Source: Phascolomyces articulosus
Taxonomy: Eukaryota; Mucoromycota; Mucoromycetes; Mucorales; Lichtheimiaceae
Reading direction: 5' to 3'
Length of the DNA stretch: 64,000 nt
NCBI GenBank assembly: GCA_025677815.1
Contig: JAIXMP010000013.1
Coordinates: 744,001-808,000 of the forward strand
Positions 39,475 to 53,448 of the stretch are shown one piece after another. Within the stretch, counting starts at the first letter, position 1; the number at the start of each line of letters is the position of its first letter. The notes under the pieces were generated by a model, which ran no database searches, was not told where the DNA came from, and was given only the letters and a program-made list of their open reading frames with translations. A program made the position numbers and the translations under genes.

Positions 39475-40503
39475 TTATTGATCAATATTGACATATCCTT
39501 GATTTGGGTTGGGATCGTATTGAAGATTGGGATTCCATGTTTGATTTTGATCCCCTTCATATTGTAAATGTGCCGGCGGCATCTCATTTCTGATTTCATA
39601 TTCTCGCATGCTTTGAAGCCATGATTTTGGAAACATTATTACAATGATAGCCAAAGCAAGTGATCCTGCCAATCGTACCGTGATAGAGTATTGAATATAG
39701 ATGGTTCTAGCCATACCACCTGATGAATAGGATGTAAAACTTAAGACAACTGTAATGATGAGACCAATTGTAACCACAACGTAGGAAGCAAGTACGGTTA
39801 TAAATAAACCTCTAAACAGGCGAATATCTTGATAATACGATCCATTATACATCATGGAAAAGAAGGCAAGGCAGAAAAAAAAGGGACCAATCATACAAAC
39901 ACCTAAAATAACTGTTATTGGCACACCAAGACCAGGGGAGTCGATTCCCTACATAACTGCTAGGGCAATATTTGCTACGACAATAGTGGCTGTCTCGACA
40001 TAAACAGCTTTCAAATTTCATTGAGATCTCTTCTTTTGTTGTGGTGATCCTTGGAATTGTAGCCTTGGGTAAGATGTATCCAAGACGATATGGAATAATA
40101 AACACCATAGTAACGGAGGAAATACGTTCTACGTATACATGATGATTTCCATCATTGGCAGAGATCCATAACTGAAATACATTACGTAGGAAAATACTTC
40201 AGCTATTAACAAGATCAATGAACTTGACAATGCAAAGATGAAAACTCCATTATTATGCTTGTCACCTGAAAGTTGTAGACGTAGTGTAAGCAATCCACCT
40301 ACTGCAATACAAGTGAGCAGGGTGGTTGGAATGTTGATTCCAAGGAATTCCGAAATTACCATGTCAGGCGAAACGGTTGACATTTTATGATATGCCGGTG
40401 CTGTGTAATATGGAATAGAAAGAAAAGAAGAAAGAGAAGGAAGTCTTGTTATAAATAAACCAGAGGGCCACTTATTCAGGAACACAAAAACTTTATTTGA
40501 CAT
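39475..40503 (-). pseudogene. seven-transmembrane protein gene, apparently broken by two frameshifts and a stop
   Basis: Three collinear frames on the minus strand together give about 330 residues with seven hydrophobic helices and a hydrophilic Asn/Gln/Pro tail. The layout is that of a fungal 7TM receptor-like protein, family not recognised. The first part (40503, or Met at 40383, to about 40132) holds TM1 and TM2. A -1/+1 shift near 40129-40135 leads to the second frame with TM3 (TMVFIIPYRLGYIL). A second shift at the AAATTT run near 40013-40018 restores a frame with TM4 (VETATIVVANIALAVM). This is followed directly by an in-frame TAG (39951-39949), then TM5-TM7. No GT-AG intron of plausible size repairs all three without deleting a helix. 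The gene is therefore either a young pseudogene or affected by sequencing errors. An intact start and a clean tail suggest recent inactivation. Confidence 0.6.
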
Positions 40504-41270
40504 TCTTATTGAGCTCAGTTTATTCCTGTTTGTTGATTTGTGTGAGCGAGGCTGGGGAGGGGAAAGGCTAATCTAGCTACATTAGGTTACAATGATATAT
40601 CGCGTTTCTATTTTCTGTTTGCTTTTTTTGATCAGGCTGTTTTCTATCACTGCAGCTGAGTAAGTATAATAATAAAGTCAAAATGGATTATGGATCACAC
40701 TCACTAGTTCATCATAGTAATTAATCAAATACAAAGGCGACAAATTCTTTTGCTCTCACAACCACTAGTATTGGGTCAAGAAATGATTTTTTTTGGTGAT
40801 TTTATTTATATATCAATATGTACAAATGACTTCTAATGCTAATCCGAATCCATCGTCTTACTATGGCCGTTTTTTTTCTGCTTTGATCAATAAAAGCTCT
40901 TTGCACTTGTTACGACTACGTAAGATAGATTTTTGAAAGCATTTTATTATGTTGGCGTATGCTTTTCAATCATGTAGTAGTATGAAACTAAATTATGATT
41001 TATAAGGTGGTTTTTTTTCATGTTGAATATGGTTCTCTCCATATATTTGTCCGAGTAGAAAATCAATTCAAGTTAAAATAGGGTTAGGTTACACGCGCAA
41101 GTGTCTATGATCTACTATTAGCCATGATGTATCTAAAAATATTTTTCAGAGTATTCTTATTTAATAATTAATAATTTATAGGATATCAATAACTTTAAAT
41201 CACTCCAAAGGATGCGGATATTATTATCCTATGATTTTACCATGGATGGATTAAATATAGCATGCTGTTA
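40504..41270. other. gene-free spacer
   Basis: AT-rich sequence between the 7TM pseudogene and the decayed ORF downstream. No feature recognised. Confidence 0.5.
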
Positions 41271-41990
41271 AAAAGTCTTCAGCCATCCCTTGGATTAACA
41301 CCTCCTTTTGTGATGTTGGAAAGCACTTTGTTTATCTTCATAAACTTTAATACATCAATCATTTCAATAAGTTTCTCGTTAGGTACATGTAATTTATGAC
41401 TTATTTTGTTTATAAACCTCGCTGGTTCCTCAAAACAACTAGATCTTCAAGACAGGTTTTCTATATTAACACAATTCATTTTACAATTATAGTTAAAAGA
41501 CCAATAGTAGCGGATAAGGAATGTGGAAACATACGCTTCCTTGATATTATTAAAGTTCTCTGCCCGATGCCTTATATCAGAATATATCTTCTATAGACAC
41601 ACGATGTATCCATTCTGCAGAGGCTTATAAATCCATTTTTATGCCCTCACAATATACCTGTCTATATCTAAAACATAGTAAAAGAGATCAAGTGTTCTTA
41701 ATGGATTAGCTATTTTATGATCAATTGCAACGATTGGACGTGTTTCTGTTCTGTAACCTGAAATCTCAGACAAGATGTGCAATGGTTTTTTTAATCCAAA
41801 TTTGTACGCTATGTGAACAAAATCTTTCTGACATTGGAATCAAAAACTAATAAACGGCAAAACCTCCAACATCACTTCAAGAGTAAGTATATGTTGATTA
41901 CAGCTTGGGCTATTTCACAATGGTTCTAAGAAAATGCAGCTTTATATAAACACTGATATAACAGTATTAATGATGGTACCATCTCACTCT
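41271..41990 (-). pseudogene. decayed ORF of unknown family in a single frame with several stops
   Basis: Read on the minus strand in one constant frame, this stretch gives protein-like sequence interrupted by about five stop codons and no detected frameshift. Pieces include PLHILSEISGYRTETRPIVA, NPLRTLDLFYYVLDIDRYIV, RHRAENFNNIKEAYVSTFL and LHVPNEKLIEMIDVLKFMK. Mixed charge with regular hydrophobics is unlike the AT-rich noise around it. Point-mutation stops without indels suggest substitution-driven decay. I do not recognise the family; a transposon-derived or multi-copy lineage-specific gene is possible. Boundaries are approximate. Confidence 0.45.
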
Positions 41991-43074
41991 CTCTATTATT
42001 GTTAAAGTGGTATTTCGTATGCAATACATTTTTTTTTTAATTTCTACATATTATGCGTATGAAAATATCGATAAATTAATACTATACACGTAGTATATTA
42101 TAGTTGTTATCATAAAATATTATTCTTCTTCAGTATAACGCATCGCTGCCGTTGGATTTTCTTTTATTGAGAATCAGAAATAGGGAATCAATTCTATATA
42201 TTCATATATTTGAAAAAACATAAGTTCTAATAGTACGCATTAAAACATAATATGTAGTGTAAAGAGTATTTTTTTAAAGTCGCTGCATTACGAGCTATGT
42301 ATGCATCATCTGATGCTCTCATTTTTTTTTTATCTGTAGCCATATCTTGCCTTTTATAGTAACACACGAACTATGCATACATATATTTATTGGCAAACAA
42401 AAAGCATTAGTTTGAACATAGCTTTCTTGAGTTTCTTTCTATTGGACTGACTATTTTATATGCAATCAAGTTTAGTTTACTAACGATTACATCTAACTAG
42501 CATGGCAGAAGAAAGCCCTTTTTTCATGTTTTGGCAACGGGGTACAAATTTAGAAGCATATGCAGGTAGATTGGTGCATGGTTTTCTTTATAAATAGGAG
42601 AAAGATTGGCATAATAGGTATGAATAATAATAGATGGTAGAAGAGGTATAAAAGAGATTGCAAATTATCTACGAGTATCAGCAAAATGATAAGAAATCTA
42701 TGCTATACCTATGATAGGCATTATTTTGTGTTACCATAGCAATATTATTTAAAATGTCACTGAATGTTGAAGTGTTAATAAACCAAGTGCCCGTCTCTCA
42801 CATTTACCATTTAAACACTCTTTAATATACACACCAGTGAAAAATAATAATCATTGCTCCCCAAATAAAATGATAACAATTAGCCAGCTAAACCAAACAC
42901 CTGCCATTTTTTTCACATCGCTGTTGGATAGTTTCTTGTTAGTAATCGAATAACCTTTATCAGGGAAGCACTTGTTTTGGCTCGCGCTTGTTTTATATAA
43001 AAAAAAAGGTTCATTGCACAAAACCGATCAAATCAATGTTGAGTGTAACCGATAAATTCACATTGTTACGTTTT

Positions 43075-43133
43075 CTTATCAGTCTTTTTTGAAGCGTGAA
43101 GAGAACAACAAAAACAGGAAAATAAAAGATAAG
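43075..43133. promoter_or_regulatory. pair of GATAAG-type sites upstream of the nucleobase permease
   Basis: CTTATC (43075-43080, GATAAG on the minus strand) and GATAAG (43128-43133) lie 200-260 nt before the permease start. GATA factors of the AreA/Nit2 class activate nitrogen-source permease genes through such sites, often in pairs. The motifs are seen; regulation is inferred, and six-base sites are common in AT-rich DNA. Confidence 0.35.
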
Positions 43134-43274
43134 AAAACCGACTTTTTATTTTAAATATCACTATATAATTGTCAAAAGATGATGATATATTATAATGAAT
43201 GCCCCAATGCTTTTAAGCTGAAAGAGATGAAGCACAATGCATCACGGTGCATAAATACTCTATACTGCATCTCC

Positions 43275-43295
43275 TTTTCTTTTCTTTTCTTTTCT
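43275..43295. repeat. (TTTTC)n pentanucleotide run
   Basis: Four perfect TTTTC units just upstream of the permease start at 43333, within a pyrimidine-rich probable 5' leader. Confidence 0.85.
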
Positions 43296-43332
43296 TGATC
43301 ACATCCCTTTTTTCACCTTTTATTTTAATAAC

Positions 43333-45606
43333 ATGGCGGCAGCTGCCGAAAAAACTGATATTTTGCACCTTGCAGTTGAATCGTCTTCAATGAACAATGA
43401 TGAACGACATCACCATTTACATGAACCTGAACAACCATCGGGCTTAGTATTCACTGGTATACCTTGGCTACATCATGAAGATGGTTGGAAAGCTGGTTTA
43501 AAAGATGCCTTGATCAATTATTTTCCGCGGTATAAACTGAAGCGATCAGGTGTGATTATATGCTATTTTTAATTAGAAAGAGGATACCCTACCTTTTGTT
43601 GATACTCGTCATAATTATATCGTGTATTCGTCATCAAATGAATTTGTCGGATTAATCCATAATCCAATATAAAAAACAGGAACTGTTTATATCGAAGAAC
43701 GACCCACATTTTTACATTCTATTGCTTATGGTATTCAGCATGCTCTTGCTATGTTTAGCGGAACTATCGTGATTCCAATTGCAATGGGTTTTGATCCAAA
43801 CAGTAAGTTCTTATGGAACAAAAAAAATATCGTAGAATAATTATTAAATACGATCATCAGAACGTACAAAGAAGAAAAGAGACTAATACAATATCTATGA
43901 ATATAGCATCATTATTTTTCTCTGGTATATCAACAATTCTTTTCTTCATTTGTACCGGTGGCCGTGTACCATCTTATCTTGGTAGTTCTGGTTCTGTTAT
44001 CAGTGCTATCATTGCAGTAACAGGATACAATTCAGCAACATCTACTACTGGTATGAATGAAAATATCCCTATCGCACAAGGTGGCATTATTGTCCTTGCT
44101 ATCCTTTATGCATTCATCTCGTTGCTGGTCATCATGTTTGGATATAAATGGGTAGAATTTCTTATGCCTCCAAGTAAAGTATCTGAGCGATATGAATTTT
44201 TTTCTGAATCAAAAAAAAAAGAATATTATACTCATATTATATTTTTTAATAGTTGTTACGGGCGGTGTAGTTGCAGGTATTGGTCTCCATTTAGGTTTTT
44301 CTGCGTTCAACCAAGCTACAGCTACCCCTTTTGATTTCTATATGGCTTTAACTACTGTGTTGGCCATTATGCTTATTTCTGTCTATGCACCTTTACCATC
44401 ACTCCGTCGGATGTATGTAGAATTATACATATAATGTGTGGTGAAAACACAAATTCACAGTGATACTAATAGTTAAAAAACATAAAAAACATCTTGAATC
44501 AACTTTAGATCCATTTTACTTGGTCTGGTTGTAGGATATGTTATTCATATCATTTGTGGTGTCTCAGGTGCAGGCTACCCAGTAGATTTTTCTGAAGTTG
44601 CTTCCATTGCTTGGGTTCGAGGTCCAGTCATTTCAGGACCGATTGTATTTGATAAAGTTGCAATCAGTACAATCGCACCCCTTGTCGTTGTTATTGTTGC
44701 CGAGAACATGGGGTAATTTTCTTTCTTTTTCTCAGGACATTGTTTTTTTTTAAATGTTGCTACATATATCTAAATAAATGTTTCCCTGTTATATTTTACA
44801 GTCATATTAAGGCAATTAGCTCTTTGACAGGCACTCCTATGGAAAAATACCTCGGACGTGCTTATCTTGGCGATGCACTTGCAACATTAATGGCAGGGTG
44901 TGTTGGTGCTTCCCCTTTAACAACTTATGCTGAAAACATTGGTGTTTTGGTGCGTTAACTCATCATATACCAAAATATATAGAAACAAAAAGACATGACG
45001 TGGTTTTCGATATTAATGAATTGCTTAAATGAATCATAGTCTGTAACTCGTATCTTTTCACCCTTGGTAATCCTTGTTGCTGCACTCGTAGCTATTATTT
45101 TGGGATTCATATCAAAGTTTGGAGCTGTTGTTCGAAGTATCCCAGATGGTGTATTTGGTGGTACGACTTTGGTCCTCTATTCATTGATTGCTATTACTGG
45201 TATTAGAGTATGGGTTGTAAATAAAGTTGATTTTTCAGGTAGGTCTAAATTATAACATCTACGGAAGAGAAAAAAGCATAGTGTATACTTATTTTACGTA
45301 TGATTAATCATACTAGATTCTCGTAATATCTATGTTGGAGGTATTCCACTTATTCTGGCAGCTGTTATGACAGAAAAAACACTTGTCATCAACGATTTTC
45401 AACTTGATGCTGTCGGTGCAAGTACATTTGCTTCCATCATTCTTTACCAAGTTTTACGAGGCGTTGATGGTTTCAAAACATATTATCAATGGGTGAAAAA
45501 ACAATATCGTTATTATAAATTTGGTGAAGAAAGTCACTGTGAAGAATCAGAAACTGGGCGGAATAATTCGATTGCAAGTTCTAAACAATCTGAACCTTCC
45601 AAATAG
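43333..45606 (+). CDS. NCS2-family nucleobase (uracil/xanthine) permease
   Basis: Proton-coupled importer of uracil, xanthine or related purines at the plasma membrane. Eight exons (43333-43549, 43680-43802, 43907-44173, 44253-44412, 44509-44712, 44802-44949, 45040-45238, 45317-45606) join in frame to 535 residues. Family marks are IAYGIQHALAMFSGTIVIPI in TM1, the TM3 region GGRVPSYLGSSGSVISAI, VAENMGHIKAIS, and the NCS2 signature AENIGVLSVTR (E-N-x-G-x4-T-R), which is interrupted by an intron after VL. About 12-14 membrane segments follow, with a hydrophilic C-terminus rich in Ser and Glu. The E-N-x-G form and overall sequence look closer to bacterial UraA/RutG-type proteins than to UapA-type xanthine-urate carriers (which have Q-N-N-G), so uracil is the more likely substrate. 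Upstream GATAAG-type sites suggest nitrogen control. Confidence 0.9.
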
Positions 45607-46053
45607 TTAACCTAACGTTCTCCTTATCATTGACATCCATTATAAATGTTATCCTCATCATTATATACATCCACCTTCTTTTTCTGGCTTTCTCTCTCTC
45701 TCTTTATATATATAGTACATTTTAACACACATATCCCTCTCTCATTTGTATACTACTAACTCCTATTATCCATCATAATTTGTTTTCTGTGTTTACAAAC
45801 ACATAAATAATCTAATAACATGCTTTTTCATATTTTTTTTTGAAAAGAATTGAGACGCAAACCATAAGTTGAATTGATGAAAAAGAACAAGTATGTAAAA
45901 GAAGAAGTAAAAAAAAGTTATGAGAAAGAAAATAAAATGAAAAAGAAAGAGGCAATAGCCATTTGACAAGTGTGGCGAGTGTGTGTGTAGGGGATCAAAG
46001 AAAGAAAAAAATAAAAGAATCCAACAGTTAAAAAGCAGGTGCAATATTTTACA
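45607..46053. other. convergent 3' spacer, no gene
   Basis: It lies between the 3' ends of the NCS2 and Scd6 genes. Pyrimidine-rich then purine-rich, consistent with two facing 3' UTRs. The apparent minus-strand ORF here is low complexity. Confidence 0.55.
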
Positions 46054-48227
46054 TCAGAAAGAAAGAAAACCGTTTTTAGCGAACTGATGCGCCTGAAAAG
46101 AAGAAAAAAAAAACAACAAAGCAGGAAAATGAAATTAGAAAACCACTTTAAACCAATGGCTTGGGAACAATGTTCTAAAAGAATTGAATAAAAGATCGTT
46201 TAGTTTTGATGTTATATAAATAGTAAAGAAACGGTTTAGTAGTATATAATAGTACTTACACCTCGGTTGTTGTTACCACGGAAACCATATCTACCACCAC
46301 CACGTTGGTAACCACTGTTACCACGTCCACGATAACCCCCACGTCCACGGAAACCGCGATATCTTGGACGATCTACAGATGCTTCACCAAATGTTTCCAA
46401 ATTAAGTTTTCGCTCTTCATGGAACTTGGCTCGACGATCGATTCTAAGGGATTTTAATGTGTAAAATGTCAATGTATTTTGGACAAAAAATAAACGCGTT
46501 ATTATTGTAATAGAAATGATTTACGCATACCCATTTTGATCTTGTTCGCTACGTTCCTTGGATTCACATGAAATGTTATCAAAGAAACTCTTGTCCTAAA
46601 TTTATCAAAGTTTTATCAATATCCAATTCATTTTTACAAAAGCAGCCAATCTTGTTTCCCTCTTCCTCATATAAACGTATCCCTTCACAAAATATGTACC
46701 TTGTTATAGAAAGATTCATCCGAGGGAGGAATAATCACTTCTTCATCTTCTTCGTTTTCCTCAGTGTGGCTATCAATACTTTGATGATCCTCCTCTTCTC
46801 CAGTCTTCTTTGTTACTTCCTTCAACAGTTCTTCTTTCTTAAATTTGGCATTGGATGATTCAAAGTCGAAATCAGACTTCGGGATTTCAATAGGCTGCTT
46901 TGCATTGTTGTTATTGTTGTTGGTATTGTTACTGTAATCATGACGACGAGGTCCAGTGCGACCACCAGTATTGCCATAATTATTATTATTGTTGTTGTTG
47001 TATCGACGTTGACGGTTTTGTTGATGATGTGCACCGCGTTGATCATCTTCTAAAGCCCCTCCCTTTCCTTCATCCTTGACAATTTCCAAGTTATCCAAAC
47101 TTTCTTCTAATGCCTTGACCGCAATTTCAGTTGAAACATGTTCTTGATCCTTGGCTTCAGGTTCCTTGGTTGGTTTATCAGCAATGAGAGATTCTTCGCG
47201 TGCGGCACCAGTAAGGCCAGGTGCACCTGTGCCTCCAATAGGGGCAGGAGGTTGGTCAGCTTGCATGCCAGGCATACGGTTTGCAAGTGGAGCCGTGGTA
47301 CGTTGCTGTTGCTGTTGCTGCTGTTGCATGGCCGGGTTAGGTGCACCACCCATAGGTGGAGGCATACCATACATGGGAGAACCCCAGTATTGTTGAGGAT
47401 GTTGTTGTTGCATAGCTGGATAAGGAGGCATCATATAAGGATTCATAGCTGCATTGGCACCATAGTTTTTCATAACAGTGCTCTACATAATTCATTTTAT
47501 GAAAAATAAAAATAATCAATGCGTGAGTAAAAAAAAAAAAAAGAAAAAAAGAGAAAAGAGAGGGAAGGGGGAAGTTATTAGGTTAAAAAAAGTAGGGTCG
47601 CGAAATAGGGAGTGTATACGTGTATGTGTATTAATGTGTGTGAAAGAGAGAGTGTAATTATTTTGCGCACGTAAGCAAAGCCCATAAAACCCAAAAACTA
47701 TAACAAAAAATAATAGGAGAAAAATGCAACTCACCATGATTGCTGGATCGTTAGGCATGTTAGTTGGTGGTGGTGGTGCAGGTGCAGGTTTGGCAGGTGG
47801 TTCAAAGATTTTCAGATCTTTAATATCTGATCCACGAAACACGACAAATTCAAACACATTTTCAGAAGGAGGGATCTCTTCTTCTGGTTTGCCTCGTCGA
47901 CCTTCAGTACCAAATGACCTGACTATATAATTTTGTCATTGAACAAAAAAAAAAAAAAGAATTAACATCAATAGGTTTAAAAAACAAAAGTTGAAAAGTT
48001 TAAGAAATTTAGAATGTGGGCTGACCTTGTTCCAATGCAACAGTTGATTCCTCAGTGTTCAAACTATGAAGTGTACCCTCATATCGGATGTCACTATTGC
48101 TTGTAAGCTATAAGTTTTTTTAAATAATACATTAGTTAATTATTTGCTTTTGACACGTTTTATTCAATATAAAACGAAGCATGATACTTGCCGATATTTT
48201 TGACCCAATGAAGTTCTGTCCACTCAT
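46054..48227 (-). CDS. SCD6: Scd6/LSM14-family mRNP protein (LSm, FDF and RGG domains)
   Basis: Cytoplasmic RNA-granule protein whose family represses translation through eIF4G/eIF4E and links to the Dhh1/Dcp2 decapping machinery in P-bodies. Seven exons (48227-48192, 48107-48026, 47922-47735, 47482-46700, 46595-46531, 46443-46260, 46092-46054) join in frame to 458 residues. The N-terminal LSm14 domain reads MSGQNFIGSKIS, LTSNSDIRYEGTLHSLNTEE, VRSFGTEGRRGK and FVVFRGSDIKDLKIFEPP. A Pro/Gln/Met-rich linker follows. The FDF box is KSDFDFESSNAKFKKEEL. The later SFFDNISCESKER and RKLNLETFGEA match the FFD and TFG boxes, and an RGG/Tyr-rich tail (RGFRGRGGYRGRGNSGYQRG) ends the protein. Intron 1 starts with GC rather than GT. 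The last small exon is less certain than the rest. Confidence 0.93.
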
Positions 48228-48964
48228 TTTTCTTTGGGTGTTGAGAAAAGAAGGTGGGTGTGTTGTTTGTGTTGGTGGCTCAAAACTATAAGTAGTGAAA
48301 TTCAAAGACCGGTCAACCTTCCCGTCATTTTTTGCATGTTCTTCTTGATGGACTACATTTTTGCTTTGTTTGCTTACACTCAACCCAAGTTTTTTTTTTT
48401 TTTTTTTGGTACAAACTGCTAATTGTATCAGTAAATTTGATACTTGATAGGCTATACAATGAAATTGTGTGCTATTTTTAATTATGCAAGTTATTATGAA
48501 TTTTTATAATTAACTTCAAGGGAATAGACTAATGGGAATGCTGTAACACGACAACAAGAAGATAATAATGCCCTTCTTCTGTTTGTATTAATACCTTTCC
48601 TGTGATTACTAACAATATAAACATCTTAACATGATAAGATATATTCAAGTAATAACCCTATTGACCAATTGATTACGCCTAATTACTATATTATTCATGT
48701 AACTGGATTAAATTTGATTGAGAACAACATAGTACTGCGTAAACAATGAAAGAAACATGGGCAATAGGTTATCTCATAACTAAATCCAGCGTAAAGATTT
48801 ATAATTATCCTTGGCTCTTATCTAGATGAAAAAATAAAGGCAGAATCTGTCAAGTAAATTTGTTGTCAAAGCAGAATCACCATGGATACACTCAAAAAAA
48901 AACAAATTCTTGTGCCACTCCGAAACTACGACTTGAACAACTCACCCTTTACAAAAGAACCAAA
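48228..48964. other. divergent spacer between SCD6 and the NDUFAF7-like gene, no gene
   Basis: About 740 nt with the start codons of the two genes facing outward, so it should hold both promoters. AT-rich, with a T run near 48392-48407. No specific site assigned. Confidence 0.5.
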
Positions 48965-50811
<1,847 letters not shown>

Positions 50812-51287
50812 ATTTTTAACGGAAGAATTAATAAATGAGGTTTTCGTATGGAGTAATATGCATTGTTGGTATTTCAGTGCTAATAAGATGATGGATACTC
50901 TTGCACTACATTAGAGGAGAAAAGGTTCAAAGAAACGGAAAAGGAATTGGTACTTTTGCAAAAATTCTGAATGGATATATCCATCCAATCCTTTTATCCA
51001 ATATCCAAAGGATAGTATATATTAAACCTGGTGTTATCAAACAACGAATGGTTTTCAAACTCATTACAATATAAAGTTGTTAATTGATACATATAAGACA
51101 CACCTTATTATTAATCTATGATATTAAGATATGAGTTGTATTCTTTCACGAACTTGCCAAACTTATACCTCATAACTTTTTGATTTCTTTCACAGCAGCC
51201 AACCAGAGGCGCCGATTTTTGGCCAAATAACCGGGGGAGGTCAAATTATCAAAGAAGTTCGCGTCCTTACCTTCATTTTACAGTAAA
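50812..51287. other. spacer upstream of MIC60, no gene
   Basis: 3' region of the NDUFAF7-like gene followed by the MIC60 promoter. A GC-richer patch (about 51200-51240) stands out just before the start codon. No element assigned. Confidence 0.5.
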
Positions 51288-53276
51288 ATGCTTAGAGCCT
51301 CAAGGCTGTATAAAGGCTCTGTCAATCGAGCATTCACAGCTGCACAGGTATAAAGATATACATGTTTTTTTTAAAAAAAATAATTATATGTAGTTGCTTT
51401 GGATTCTGATCGTTTATGTTATTGTTGTTCATTCGTTATATTTCTGGAACAATTTTTTTTTATTTATGTTTTGTTATAAAACAGCGACGACATGCCAGCT
51501 CAACGACTAATACTGAAGCTCGTAAAGGCTCCATTGGAGGCAAATTATTAGGCTTGACAGTTGTCACTGCTGCAGGATATGGTGGTGCCGTTTATTACGC
51601 TACCGTCGATAAGACCTTCCGTGATGCATTTGTTACTCATGTTCCTGGCGGTAAGGAATCTGTCGAATTCGTTGAAAATCTGAAGATCAATGACGAACTT
51701 GACAATTATCAGAAGCAAGCTGATGCTTGGAAACAACAAGCCGAAAAATATAGCTCTAAAGCAACAGAATATGGTAATCAAGCCCGTGACGCCGCTATGG
51801 GTGCATACGAATACGCCAACGACACATATGAAAAACTGACCGGTCAAAAGGAAACACCCAAATTACCATCATCATCACCAGCTACCGTCGTTGAACAGGA
51901 AAAACCAAAGATCAAGGAAGAAGCACCAAAGAAAAATATTGATGTTAAATCTGGTAAAGTCAGTATTTCCACTGATAAAGATGCCGCACCTGTTGTTGTT
52001 GCAAATGCTGTTGAAAAGCCTGCCCCTATTGTTGTAAAGAGCGTCAAGACCAACAACACCGTTGTACGTGAATTATCGACCTTATTGACCGAACTTGCCA
52101 CTATTTTGAATGAACATGACATGGCAGGCAAGGGTCGCAAAATCATGAAGGAAGCCGAAGAACAATTGGAAGCACTTAACACACGTTATCGGGAATTGGA
52201 TGCAGAACAAGCTGCTGTTCTAAACTCGTTGGTCTTGTTGCAACAAAAGAGTAAAAAAGTGGAAGCTAATTTGGAAAAATACCGAAATGAAGCTGCTGAT
52301 GTCCTTCAATCCTCCCATGTTGAAACCGCACGTCGTGTAGGTGCCAAACAAGCGGAACTGGAAAAGGAATTCGAAGAAACTCGCAACGAAATGAAAAAGA
52401 CATTTACAAAACTGTTAGCCAAGGAATTGGATTTACAAAAGAATCAATTGGATACCGAACGTTCCCAAGCATTGTTGCAACAAAGCGAAGAAATGAAGCG
52501 TCGTTTCTTGCGTGAAGTCAAGTACTTGGTAGAAAAGGAACGTGCTAGCCGATTAGGTAAACTTGAAATGATCGATACTCGATTCAAGGCTCTTGAACAA
52601 CAATCCCTTAGCAACGCTGCCAATTTGGACCGTTCACGACAATCTCATTTAATGCGTGTTACCTTTGGTGCCCTTCATGATGTTATTACTCGTGTACATA
52701 AGGCATCCTTCGTGGATGAACTTGAGGCATTCAAGAACAGCTCCAAGTACAACGAACTTTTGCAAACCGTTTTGGAGACAGTCCCTAGAGAAGTTGCAGA
52801 AGAAGGTGTAGAATCTATGGGAGATTTAACAACAAGGTTTGAAATCGTAGCTGATGAAGTCCGACGTGTAGCTCTTGTACCTGAAGATGGTGGCTTTGGA
52901 TCACATATTATTAGTATGATTTTAGCTCACTTGATGTTCCGAAAAGAAGGGTTGGTTGAAGGTGATGATGTTGAAGCTATCTTGGCTCGATCAGGCTATC
53001 ATTTGAAGAATGGTGATTTGGAAGATGCAGCACGTGAACTTAACCAATTGAAGGGCTGGCCGAAACGATTGGCACAAGACTGGATTGTGGCTGCTCGACG
53101 CCACTTGGAAATCAAACAAGTATTAGAGGTAACAATATATATATTTTTCTTGACATTATAAAAAATCTATCTCTCTTTCTCTCGCCTAGGTTTATTAACA
53201 AAACTTTTTATACATAATCTTGTATATGTAGGTTGCGGAAACACAAACTATTTTGAACAGCTTGTTAGAAGCTTAG
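51288..53276 (+). CDS. MIC60: MICOS complex subunit Mic60 (mitofilin)
   Basis: Inner-membrane protein that shapes crista junctions and contacts the outer membrane. Three exons, 51288-51347, 51485-53128 and 53232-53276, give 582 residues. The first exon encodes a basic presequence (MLRASRLYKGSVNRAFTAAQ). One transmembrane helix follows (LLGLTVVTAAGYGGAVYYA, about residues 38-56), then a long charged region predicted as coiled coil (about 230-400, many EKE/AEL heptads). The conserved C-terminal mitofilin domain has TRFEIVADEVRRVALVPED, GSHIISMILAHLMFR, GDLEDAARELNQLKGWPKRL and DWIVAARRHLEIKQVLEV. The 60-nt first exon is needed for import, and the downstream frame alone would give a false start. 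It is convergent with EGT1, with 172 nt between stop codons. Confidence 0.95.
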
Positions 53277-53448
53277 AACTATACGATATTTTTTTAAAAA
53301 AAATAATAAAAAAAGCATTTGATTCAAAAAAAAATAGAAAAGAAAATGATGGAAAAAAGGAAACTAACTTATGACAACTGCTAATGAAAGGGAATAAATA
53401 CTCCTATATATATAGAAGGAAAAGAAAAACCTATTTTGTGCTTTTTTT
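53277..53448. terminator. short convergent 3' region between MIC60 and EGT1
   Basis: Only 172 nt separate the two facing stop codons. The interval is nearly all A/T with A runs near 53295-53345, as expected for closely packed cleavage/polyadenylation regions. The two transcripts may overlap at their 3' ends. Exact sites cannot be placed. Confidence 0.4.

Larger units (their letters stand above)
41991..43332. other. gene-free spacer and NCS2 permease upstream region
   Basis: AT-rich sequence. The part nearest the permease holds two GATAAG-type sites and a (TTTTC)n run, listed separately. No ORF is credible. Confidence 0.5.

Noticed and set aside
47138..47509. plus-strand ORF of 123 codons
   Set aside because: Antisense of the Gln/Pro-rich linker of Scd6; repetitive codons open several frames.
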